A DNA stretch of 64,000 nt from Siderastrea siderea (Eukaryota > Cnidaria > Anthozoa > Scleractinia > Rhizangiidae), in the NCBI GenBank assembly GCA_964030785.1, contig OZ034971.1, forward strand, positions 35,759,804-35,823,803, in the 5' to 3' direction. Below the pieces are notes generated by a model. That model made no database searches. It saw only the letters and a list, made by a program, of their open reading frames with translations, and had not been told where the DNA came from. Positions 12,401 through 22,349 of the stretch are shown here, piece by piece; the first letter of the stretch is position 1; each line of letters starts with the position of its first letter. The position numbers were made by a program, and so were the translations under genes.

Positions 12401-14646
12401 ATTGAATCAACCAATCAGATTGCACCATTAACGCAATGGCGGGAGTCAAGGCGGGATTTTTTGGCGCGACTGCGGTATTAGGAACATGGCCGGCAAGCAG
12501 CGAAAAAAGTTAAATTCAGAACGACAACATATTAGTCACAGGAAACAGTTTTTAAAAACCCTTGCTTAACTCTTCCGTGGTGGCTTATAAAGAAAGTTCA
12601 ACAAAGAGATGACATGACATCACCTAGACAGAAGTAGTCATTTAAAATACGGGGATGCGAAAACGAAGTCCCCTGCATAAAAGGTAAGCTTATTAGTGAC
12701 CACAAATAGACATCAGGGGTCTGATAAAATGAAATGACTTGTAAAACAGAGCCGATCAGCGCCAGCAGCGTTTCTGATCGTTGCTATTTTGGTAGATGTC
12801 GCGCGTAGCGGCAAAGCTACAAAACAACCGCCGGTTAAGTTGCTCTTCGTCGATTGTTAGTTTCAGTTATATCGAGATCCAGGAATGATTCTCCTTACGG
12901 ATACAGCACTGCGTTAATTGTCACTTTAATCACGTTTGTAGGTTATAAACTTTTCAAGATTAATAGAGTTCGGGATTATTGACCATCGTCTTTACAATCT
13001 CGCACAACGTGCCAGCGCGAACTCCCGCACGATGATCGCCCTATTTTTTTATTCATCAACATAACGAGCCATACAAGATCGCTGTTTGAAACGAACCCTG
13101 ATAAAAATATCAATTGCAATAGACCTCGCTAATGTTTGCTCGGACTCTACATACCACAACTTGTAATATTTTTTCTGAAGTCTCATCACGGTCAGTTATG
13201 AATCTGCGCATCTTGCCAAGATCGTAGTTGTCTTGCCGAGATTACGGTTGTCTTGGCGGGATCACCGAGGTCTTGGCAAGATCACGCCGGGAACCAAAAC
13301 TCTCGCCGGGATTCTTGCCAAGATCCCGGCCAAGATTTTTTCTTGCCAAGATCCCGTTAGAATCCCGGCGGGGAAATTCCGTTTCCCGGCAAGATTTTTC
13401 ATTTCCCGGCAAGATCCCGGTAGGAAGCGGGATTCTTGGCGGGATCCCGCCGGGATCCCGGTAGCCATTTTACAAGGGTTGACATTATTCCTTTGACTCT
13501 AGTTAATATGTGTACTATATGCTCACAGGGTAAGGGGATTTCTTCCAAGTATTAATATGTTATTCTACAGGTGATTTTTAAAGTTCTTTGGAATGAAAAG
13601 AGTGCAAAGGATATTGGTACATTGTATCAGTTACGTTGTGCTACCTCCCGAACAAATGTCAGTGGAGATGTGAAACATGAAATGAACTGGGTAATGATTT
13701 TTTTTTTATTCATACTCTGTTTTCCCTGTTTGTGCAACTGTTATAAAAAGGTAATGTGTTGGAACTAAGTTCTAAATGAAAATGAACAGAATTGTTACAG
13801 GAGAAAATTAATGTACATGTAAGTATAATTTGGAAGTAGAGCCTTTCATGGTATCATGTGCATATGTAACAATATTTAATTAGTGAAAACTTTTCTTGTA
13901 TAATGTTATTTTATAAAGTTGTAGAAGAGTTGATATCATGTAAAACAAAAATGCAATCAGAAAATTTCAAATTCCAGTGCACCTGTGAATATCTAAATGC
14001 AGTAAATGCCTAAAATGTGTGCAATTCCAAAATTTTGCATGTTTTTCATACTATTTCAGGCTAGGGATTTGATGGTTGATGCCACTGATGCACACTGTAT
14101 AGCTGCAGCCATTAAGTACTTTGGTCTACAAAGCCAAGATGATGACCCAAACAAAAACTTACCACCTTCCCAGCAAGCAAATGCTAAAGTAAAAAAGGAA
14201 TGGCTGTACCAAAGTGCTAATGCCATATTAGACAGCTATGTGATGGCAGACATTCGCAAAATTCACTATAATGTTGAAGGTAAAAAGAAAGGGATTCCCA
14301 TAACATTAATAATTTATGATTTAATTAACGAATATAAGCATTTAAGTTTTTCAAGTATTACAGGGATTTTAAAATGAGACATCATGACATTAAAGCATAT
14401 CATCTCTAAGCAACATGAGTGTAAATGTAAGGTGTGTGTGGAATGAGACCCGAAGTGACTCCTTAGTTAATGTAAAATTCTCCCTTTGATTGACATGCAT
14501 ATCATAAGGCAAATTTCAAGGAGATTCTAGCAGCTTATCAGAAGTCACTTGGGATTTTATTCCAGGCACCCCTTCATTATAGCAAATGCTTTCTTCATAT
14601 CTTTATCATCATCATCATCATCCTCATAATAATAATAATAATAATG

Positions 14647-14679
<33 letters not shown>

Positions 14680-16583
14680 GTGAGAATAATAAGAATGGCA
14701 GTTTTAGCTAAGTAATAACACTAAGATAATTCTGTAAATTAATGTTAGAAGAAGCAAATAAGCAAATATAAAATAATAAATAAAATTAAAAAAGGAAAGT
14801 AATCACTGATTATTAAAACGAAAATTGTCTTCCTTTTTTTCAGTCTCTTGCAATAAACAGACCAGAAGAAGTCAGTCAAGACAAAACAGAAGAAATGATG
14901 CCTATGCTGGTTATCATTCATTAAATTTAATAGCATCCTATGAAGAAGACAAAATTATATTTGGTTAAAATCCAAGTAATGACCTAAATGGCTTCCTTGT
15001 GTCCAAATGTGAATGAAAGCTGCAACAAATGAAGTGTTGTTATAACAAGTAATATAACAAACTATAATATTTCCTTGAAAGAGTGCCGCCATTGCCGCAT
15101 TTAAAAGCAATAAATAAGCACATCACCCTCCAGCAACAGCACTATGCTTATTGATTTTTTTGACATTGCTAATGCTGATTATTATTGCTGTTGTATTTTT
15201 TTGGATCTGGAAGGAGACATAGATCTTCAAAAACTAATTTTATTGAGTCTTTCTATGCTATTTGAACAAAACAAAGGAAAAGAAAGAAATATCAGTCGAA
15301 AAATATTATTAAATAAGTGCCAGGGTGCTCTTTCGAGTAAATACGGTGTTGAGGCGGGGGGGGGGGGTACTCCCTTCTTATAGTGGGCTATACGGGGAGG
15401 CTCCGCCCAAAAGGGGAGTCTTTTTTAAGCTAACAGTATGTAAAAGGGTAGGGAAAATTGCCATTTTAGTATACGAAAGGGTCACAAAATCAGCTGCAAA
15501 GTGGAAGAAATGGTGGCTAAAGCGAAGTATATCAAAGGGTACCACATTTTGGCAGAAGTGACTATGCAACTGAATCAGAACAACTGAAATACTATTGTTT
15601 TGGCTTATCCTTGAGGTACAAAAAAGGGGTGCAATTTTACTCTAGGTATATGAAAGGGGTACCATTTTGGTAAAAAATAGTATATTAAAGGGTAAGGGTT
15701 TGAACCTCTGGGCGGAGCCTCCCCCAAAGAAACTTTATTGAGTAGCCCCCCTGGGTATTAAGGCCAGTTTTGATTATCCTTAGGGGTGCAATCGAGCACT
15801 TCCTTTCTACCCTGGCTGTCTTCAGCAGACCCGACAAGTGAGGCAAGCTCTGTATCAACCTCAGATGTTGAAGAGACCTCTGAAGGAACAGAGGACTTTG
15901 TCCACAATTATGCCTGTTCATTATTGTTCCTTGGCATGCTTGTTAAGTATTATGAGGACGCCATAAAAGAAGGTGATGCGAATAGGGAGGAGAAGTTTTG
16001 GAAGATAGCCATGCTTATTTTCAAAGCAAGAATCAACAACCAATCCAACAGAGTGAAGTATGCCTTTGAGTCATTCAAGTATCTGGCCCTAATTAAGGCA
16101 GTCTTGCCTCCACAACTTGCCATGAAGCTGAAATGGGGACGGTTTGTCAATTTAAAGGGAGGAGCAAATAACATGGAATGTGACCGACGGTTGGAAAGTG
16201 AAGTGCGCAGTGTCAAAGACAAACTGGATGGAATGGGAAAAAATCTCAATCCAACAAGTGCTCAACGCAGTGCAAGATCATCAAACAACACAAACTTGCT
16301 AATTAAGAACTTTGACAACCAATGTCAAGTTCACCCTCAAGTTTTAAGCCATAGTAAAGTGAGTAGAGAATTGGATTTACAGATAATGGTAAATGATATT
16401 CTCCGACAAGATGTCTTTGAGTACATTCCTGGAAGGAAACATTCTGCCTTTCCAACACACACCAGGTCACCAGTGCAAAACCTCTCTGCTAGTGCTCTGC
16501 TTAAGTGGATGAAAACACTAAGAAGAAAATTTGCCCATGGCAACCTGTCATTTCTTGCTGATGAAAATGAAGTTGGGGACTAA
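6499..16583 (+). CDS. Academ/DUF6589-type transposase, seven exons, ~1,054 aa
   Basis: Exons inferred from GT/AG sites and frame: 6499-7686, 8199-8413, 8675-9176, 13571-13690, 14060-14279, 14844-14963, 15784-16583. Phases agree at every junction. The exon 6 donor (GTTAAA) is the weakest. The N-terminus has a cysteine cluster (C22, C25, then YCS and YCCRGC), a probable zinc-binding module. The catalytic region spans exons 2-7: RLNKLEVCLSH, VGDNIDTS (D446, D449), GGDQLTCERA (D593), WHAKMCLMTVIFK across exons 3/4, GTLYQLR, DATDAHCIAAA, and the C-terminal RFVNLKGG block. Conserved acidic residues in GDNID and GGDQL are candidate metal ligands of an RNase H-like fold; that assignment is inference. 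The start ATG lies 98 bp inside the TIR. Intron 3 is swollen to 4.4 kb by an insertion. Confidence 0.8.
9305..13478. mobile_element. ~4.2-kb element in transposase intron 3, with subterminal minisatellites
   Basis: Ends are inverted copies (CCCTTGTAAAAATGG on the left, CCATTTTACAAGGG on the right). Inside each end lies GC-rich sequence built of GGCGGGATC/GATCTTGCC motifs. The left block (9340-9780) has about four copies of a 69-bp unit; the right block (13200-13470) is a looser array. Between them are about 3.4 kb with no recognised gene. There are AT-rich stretches and a small hairpin around AACTCGAACC and GGTTCGAGT near 11230-11265. No target-site duplication is clear. It is probably non-autonomous and spliced out with the intron. 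Confidence 0.65.
9397..9672. repeat. 69-bp minisatellite, about four units
   Basis: CTTGCCGGGATTCTTGGCGG recurs at 9397, 9466, 9535 and 9604, a 69-bp period. Because 69 is a multiple of 3, every reading frame stays open across units. That produces long but meaningless ORFs on both strands. Confidence 0.9.
14605..14681. repeat. Trinucleotide microsatellite (ATC then AAT)
   Basis: Run of ATC followed by AAT/ATA units in intron 5 of the transposase gene. Confidence 0.95.
15354..15753. mobile_element. MITE with G-run terminus in transposase intron 6
   Basis: Inverted arms at about 15354-15425 (GGTACTCCCTT...GGAGGCTCCGCCC) and 15695-15753 (GGGCGGAGCCTCCCCC...AGTAGCCCCCC) enclose sequence with repeated AAAGGGT motifs. 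It ends about 30 bp before the splice acceptor of exon 7. The acceptor (CCTTAG at 15778-15783) remains usable. Confidence 0.7.
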
Positions 16584-17189
16584 ATTAAGTCTTAAGTTTC
16601 ATATGATAATAATAGCATAGATTATTGAGTCCTACATTAAGTGTCAGCATGTAAAAAAAAACCATGCAGGCAGAATACACATGCTACACTTTGATTACGT
16701 GGCAACAGCGTACAAAAGAGCCTTTTTGAAACTCCTGTTATCTGACCCAGACACATGTTCTGATTATATTAACATGCATTAAATACCACTAGTAAACACT
16801 TCACATAGTTTGGCTTCAGTACAATTAATATCAAGTTGCAATTTTGGATCGATAACTGAATTATCAGTAAGGTAAAGGGCATAGCTGGGTGGAGGGGGTC
16901 CTAAGGTGCCTGAGACCCTCCCTTTATTAAGAAAAAACTAAAACAACCTGGACATTAAGACCCCCCCCCCAAAAAAAAAAAATGAAATTCATGCTTATAC
17001 GTAAGTGTTAGATAATTCAGTGGAGAATGCTGGACATTGCATTTCCAAGAGCTGAGGGGAGAGGTAGGGAGATGCACTACCACATCCCAATAACAAGACC
17101 AAGTACCCCCTCTTAAAAACCCTGTCTATGCCCCCTGAACATTAACAAATAATGACACTACAGAAAAATACATGTATCTAGAAAACTAT
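16584..17189. other. Convergent intergenic spacer inside the transposon
   Basis: About 600 bp between the stop of the transposase and the stop of the helicase. It is AT-rich with a C-run/A-run at 16960-16982 and presumably holds both 3' UTRs. No gene is seen. Confidence 0.6.
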
Positions 17190-19188
17190 TCATTCCAGTC
17201 TTGCATTTCTTAATTGCTGGATTAAAGACAACACATGATTAGCTTGTACATCATCCCACACGTCTACTTTTGCATGGATGTCTTCAACACAGTTAACCTC
17301 ATCACAAACTGCCACAATCTGTTCTATAAGCTCTTCGGAAAAACCAGTTGACAGATCACTTCCAACAAGTAGGACATCTTGATTCAGTGAGTCTTTGTAA
17401 TTTTGCAGTGCTTTCTTTAGTGTTTCTTTGCAAACAGAGGAATTACCGGTAGGAATATTAATAGCACTTTTGGACTGTGCCTGTTGAGTGTGATTCTCCG
17501 GGTGTTGTAACTTCTTGACACATTCGTCACATTTACACAGTGGCAAACAAATGTCACAACATTCATGTTTTGTTAAAATAGAGCACTCTTCTTTTGCCTT
17601 TTCAAGATCATCAAAATGTTTTAAAAGACAAAATCGCCTGCAAAGCTCAGAATTTTCACAATACCCTTTCATTGCCTCAAGTTCTTTCAATTCATTCTCA
17701 TTGGCAGCTTTAGTAATTTTTGCTTTTCTAACACCAAACTCTTTAGCAGAGAAAAAGAGAATGGCCTGGGACGCCTGGTTGTCTCTACCTGCCCTGCCAC
17801 TCTCTTGAATGTAACTTGTCAGTGACGCAGGTGCCCTGAAATGTACTACTTTACGAATATCTGGGCAGTTCACCCCCATTCCAAAAGCAACTGAGGCAAT
17901 AACTATTCGAACACAGCCACCTTTCTCTCTGAATGAATTGAGAATTTTTTTCTTGCAGGAGTCACTTGTAATTTTGACATAAATTTCAACAAGTCGTTCC
18001 TTTTTACCTAGGTCAAACATATGCTGACCTAGCTCCCTTTCAAAGTATTCATAAACTTCACAGCAGTCTCTGTGGCTGAAGCAAAATATAATCCCTCGCT
18101 CTGCAGAAATACCATTTTCTTTGAGATCTTCAATTATTGGTTGAAAACACTTTGTAAAAGCCATTTCCATCCGTTCATAGTCATTGTCTTGGAATGTATC
18201 AAGTCTCGAAACAGAATAGAAAATATTTCTTCTATTGTTTGAACCTTTGATGAGTGAAAAATTTTCCATGTTAAGTTTTTGGACTATATATGCCAAACTT
18301 GCTTCAGTTACAGTAGCTGTTAGGGCCATAAGTGGTAACTTGGGTAGCAAGAGAGCTCTCACTTCCCCTAGCTTGCCATAAGCGCTTCTGAAGTCTTTGC
18401 CCCTTGAAGAAAGAGGTCAACAACAGTTATCAGATTTATACAGTTTAATAAATCTTCATCTATAACAATTTACCAGGTACTTGTAAAATGTATCTTTAAA
18501 ATAATTTCACATAGGGGTCACAGTGACTATGCTGTGCTTTCATTTAAGGATAGTTAATTCAAATTTCTGGCCTCTTGTATAGAGATTAAAGAAAATAAAC
18601 TAAACAATACGTGTTGAGAAAAAACATCATGAAATATTAATTAAATAATACTGACCACTGCTCGATACAATGCGCTTCATCTATGGCTACGCAGTGAATC
18701 CGCTCCTTCACTGACTGAAGTGCAGTCCTCACGACAACACACTCAAATGACTCCGGCGAAAGGATGGCGACCTGAAAATCACCTCCTCGAAGTCTGCCGA
18801 TGGTTTCTTCAGATATGTCAGGTGTGAGTTTTAAGCATGACAAACCAAGTTGACTTAGAGAAAATATTTGATCGTCCATGAGTGCCTTTAGGGGAGATAT
18901 TAAAACTAAAATGCTTCGCTGTTCCTTTGAAGTGACACCGCGTAAATTATCGCAAACAAGTGGACACAACGCGTAGCATAAACATTTACCATAACCGGTG
19001 GGCAAGTTTACAACAACGTCTCTTCCCTTTAGATAATAGTTCAAAGCCTGAATTTGTTCCTTTCTGAGAAGAAACTGCAGTCCACAAGAAGAAACGGCCG
19101 AACTCAATGCATTAATAAAAACCTGATCGTATTCGGGAAACATTTCTCTGTACTTTTCACTGACCGAAGAGTGAGAATCGACCGCCAT
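17190..19188 (-). CDS. RecQ-like superfamily II DNA helicase of the transposon, two exons, ~581 aa
   Basis: Exon 1 is 18656-19188 and exon 2 is 17190-18402. The GT/AG intron between them joins IEQW to GKDFRSAYGKLG in frame. Motifs in order: Q-motif area LRKEQIQALNYYLKG, Walker A TGYGKC (about residues 64-69), Ia VLISPLKALMDDQ, DEAH box IDEAHCIEQWG (169-179), III ALTATVT, V AFGMGVNCPDI, VI QESGRAGRD. A cysteine-rich zinc-binding region follows (ENSELCRRFCLLKHF...CCDICLPLCKCDEC), as in RecQ proteins. The Walker A residue after lysine is Cys instead of Ser/Thr. The ATG lies 81 bp inside the right TIR, which places this gene in the element rather than in the host. It probably unwinds transposon ends or intermediates; helicase partners are known in AcademH elements. 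Confidence 0.88.
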
Positions 19189-19268
19189 ATTGAAACACTG
19201 TCGTCCGTAGGAAAATACATGCGCAGTGGTGATTAGCTAGAAAAGTAGCTAAAACTACTGCGCATGCT

Positions 19269-19343
19269 GGCATGCGCAAACAATTGTCACTGGACCCTCT
19301 CTCCCGGCGTTGCGTGACAAAGAGAGAGGGGCCAGAACTGGAC
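19269..19343 (-). repeat. Right terminal inverted repeat of the 13-kb transposon
   Basis: Exact complement of 6326-6400. It is followed by a T and then the 10-bp direct repeat AAATAACCAC. Confidence 0.9.
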
Positions 19344-19757
19344 TAAATAACCACAGAAAATTACCGCTCGATAATTTTAGCCATATTCATGAGTGCACTA
19401 GTCACGGCTATAGACTGTGGATTTTGGACCATGGATGTCGGTCAGACTGTAAAAAGCCACATATACCGAGTGCTGGGAATTTGACATGATTAATTCCTGT
19501 TTATATTGTGTTCGTCGTCCAAACAGTGCGAATAGAGAAAGTGCATGACAGTGATTTGTCGAATTTTCTGGCGGCTACCTCCATTTTGCTTTCGAGAATA
19601 GTAAAACGACGATACCTAACTGCGTAATAAACTGATCTTATTTGAAGGACCTCGACTGACTTCCCGACCATCACTTTAGGTCAGATTAACATTGCCTCTT
19701 TGTGTTTTCTAGCTTCCCAAGAACCTAATTCCAAGCTTTCTTTCACCTTCACACAAG

Positions 19758-20147
19758 ATGAACTGGCGCGTGCTTGCATTTACACTGCTGGCAATATCCC
19801 TTAGATGTTCTAGTCAAAACCAAACCCTCAATGCGGGAACCCAACCGAGCCTGTCAAGACCTGCGAAACCGTCACAACGTTTGCGCTTGACAACAAATGA
19901 TACGTATATACAACGTAAGGTTTGTACAAAAATACAACGTGATGATTTCTTCGTGTGTTCTTCTAGTCAAAATTGCTGTAAAGTTCCTGATGGGCCGTGG
20001 AATTGTTGTCCGTCTTCACACCCTGAATGCTGTGAAGATGAAGGTGGAAAAGATTGTTGTCCTTCTTCACACCCTGTTTGCTGTGCAGATGGAATACACT
20101 GCTGTCCAAAAAATCACTATTGCATTGATGGGGCGGATGGCAAAAAA
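19758..20147 (+). CDS. Secreted granulin/progranulin-type protein, 5' exon
   Basis: The product starts MNWRVLAFTLLAISLRC, a clear signal peptide. A granulin module follows with the hallmark cysteine ladder: single Cys, NCC, WNCCP, CC, CCPSSHPVCC, GIHCCPKNHYC. Granulins are secreted growth-factor-like peptides of stacked beta-hairpins. This module has one extra CCPSSHPxCC segment compared with the usual 12-Cys pattern. The exon most likely ends at 20147, before a GTAAGG donor, because the reading frame after it (to 20231) is low-complexity and cysteine-free. The last granulin cysteine would then lie on a later exon I could not locate. The gene starts only ~410 bp beyond the right end of the 13-kb transposon. 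Confidence 0.8.
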
Positions 20148-22046
20148 GTAAGGGATAACTCCTACGAAAGTAAAAAAAAAATGTTCAAAGAACAGAACCG
20201 TTTACAAAGTGAGTCGTTTAATTTAGGTTAATTATATAAACTTTTAGCTTAAATTAGTCTTTCTTGTTTAGAAGTCGGAGTATCAGTCTTTCCTTATGAT
20301 TTAAATAACTAAAGAATCTGTGATTACACTTTCAGTACATGATTGTACTGACCGACTGGCTACATTATAATGTATGACGGCGATAATGTTGAAAACAGTA
20401 GCTGTGTATAATATAATATATAAAGATAGGTTAGCCGCCTAACAGCGGAGCTCCTCAAAACCCCTGCTGTAAGGAATCCAGCGCTGTGTTATAACTTGAT
20501 ACGTAGTCTTTGAATTAGGTCTCGATCAAATAATACCCAAGTGGTCGCTAACCTAGTGTTATGATTTTGGAGAAAATAACAAGCAAGTTAATCACTGGCT
20601 TATCTTGATTTGTATCGTTATGAATTGGCATAAAATAATGAATACAAAAGGTGGTGTCAGTGAAATTTCAGTTCAGTCTCAGGCAACGAGATGGCCAATT
20701 CGAGGCCACTCTTCATGGTATACGTTTTCATTTCGCGGAGATAAGGCCGTCACGAAACAGATATAAGGTTTTTGTCGTGAAGAAAGTTCCTACAGAGACT
20801 CTTCTTTCACATATCTTTTTTAGCAAAATAATGGTCTTCGATAGTAAATTTTGAAGTCAAGGAAGTGCTCGTATGAAAAACATGAATTGTGTTAGATAAG
20901 CATTTCCTAAGGTAATAACCTGGCCAAACAATCTGTTGTTTGAGGGTTAAGACTTGGGTTAAGTCCGTCTGCAAAAGCTGGTAGTCAAAGTTATTAGCCA
21001 TAGAAAACCAGCCTGAAATGCAGCCGGCTATAAAGCGAAAACAACATGCAGACCGCTGATAAGACGACACTTTTGCTTGCTATATTCGTCACGAGGTATA
21101 AAATCGATTCTTTCTTTTGCGTCTTTCTAACTGTTTTATTAACTTGGATTAGCATGGTAGCTGCAGAAATAAAATTTTGAAACCTTAAGGCAAATATTAG
21201 TATGTCTTATTTTTTCCTAGGCTCAATTTCCATACTAGACAAGGTGCCCTTAATCACAACTCATGCAAACTTACAATCAATCGACTTTTCACAGACAGAG
21301 AGCACAGAGAGGAAAGTTTATTTCAAGAAACCCTATTTTATACAGAAATAAAAGGGAGACCTAATCTAGAATTCGAGAGGAAGGGGTTTATTTTAAATGG
21401 AGAAGTTAAAGTTATTACTGAAATAAATGTGCAAAATATAATCTTAGATTACGGCATTCTTGCATCATACCGCAGAACGGGAAAGCTTTCTACAAATCTA
21501 TGACTGTGAGGGAGGTGACGGAACGGAGGTACGCGTACGAAAATCAAAACGAAACAACAACAACGTACAACAAAAAAGGGCAAAAGTAAAACATTGGCGC
21601 TACAAAATATTGAAGTTGTGAGGTTTGAACGCGCGCCACCTGAAAAAGAAAATAATATAATAAATTATAATAATAATAATATAAAGAAAAGAAAATAAAT
21701 AATAAATATCGTTCACGCGTCTGTTCACTGCGCCACCACAACACAACAGATAGCAAGTAGTTATTTTATGTCACCGGGCATTTTTAGTCTTTTTCTCTTT
21801 TAGAATTTCAGTTAAGCTTATTGATAGACTTCAGGCTGAAGTCAGAAACTTGTGTTTTGAAAGTTTTAGAGGGAAGCGTATTCCGCGATTTCTTTCATAA
21901 AAGATGCAGATTTTTTAGAGACCTCGCGTGAAGAAACTCCGTACTTTGCGGTTGAAACAGCGGTTGAATAGAGAAACTCTAGAGTTACAAATGCTCTTCT
22001 TCAACTTTGCAAAGAACGCCACCCAGCGATGAAAGAAAAACTACCG
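20148..22046. other. Non-coding; possible intron or 3' region of the granulin gene
   Basis: No convincing second granulin exon was found. The stretch is AT-rich with scattered A-runs and short AAT repeats (21655-21700). None of its short ORFs resembles a known domain. Confidence 0.4.
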
Positions 22047-22055
22047 TGGTAATTG

Positions 22056-22340
22056 TAGCCTGAGAAAACAGCCGACGTTTCCCGCCTCGCAAAACGACGT
22101 CTGATCGAGTAACGAGCACAGAAATTCCATACTGATGACGTGCACTACCCAGATCTTGGTTGTGCTTCTGATTGGTTGAAAGTAAATACCCTCGCGGCAC
22201 AACCAATCAGAAGCACTACCAAGATCTGGGTAGTGTACGTCATCTAATCAGTATGGAATTTCTGTGCTCGTTACTCCGGACGTCGTTTTGTGAGTGCACA
22301 AGTGGCGACCTCGCGAAACGTCGGCTGTTTTCTCAGGCTA
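22056..22340. mobile_element. MITE with TAGCCTGAG termini and 9-bp direct repeat
   Basis: A near-perfect hairpin: TAGCCTGAGAAAACAGCCGA at the left and its complement at the right. The inner arm contains CACTACCCAGATCTTGG and its inverted copy. Flanks TGGTAATTG (22047-22055) and TTGTAATTG (22341-22349) match at 8 of 9 bases, as expected of a Mutator-like 9-bp target duplication. I recall this as a very common coral repeat. Confidence 0.82.
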
Positions 22341-22349
22341 TTGTAATTG

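Larger units (their letters stand above)
6324..19344. mobile_element. Academ-type (AcademH-like) DNA transposon, ~13.0 kb, apparently complete
   Basis: The element has 75-bp terminal inverted repeats that are identical base for base (6326-6400 and 19269-19343), beginning GTCCAGTTCTGG. A 10-bp direct repeat, AAATAACCAC, flanks it (6314-6323 and 19345-19354). Inside are two convergent multi-exon genes starting within about 100 bp of each end: a transposase with features of the DUF6589/Academ family on plus and a RecQ-like superfamily II helicase on minus. Both reconstruct as open frames with GT/AG introns. Identical TIRs argue for a recent insertion. The third intron of the transposase carries a further ~4.2-kb element, and intron 6 a MITE. 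The superfamily name is by motif recall; the two-gene structure and ends are read directly. Confidence 0.85.

Noticed and set aside
13228..13496. ORFs rich in SRRDP/GIPAG near the right end of the intron insertion
   Set aside because: Same GC-rich array composition as the left end; not coding.
15144..15561. ORFs between exons 6 and 7 of the transposase
   Set aside because: They overlap an intron and a MITE, do not match the transposase family and break the splice phase.
17190..19188. Host RecQ gene
   Set aside because: It lies fully within the transposon TIRs, starts 81 bp from the right TIR and lacks the longer RecQ C-terminal architecture, so it is treated as element-encoded.
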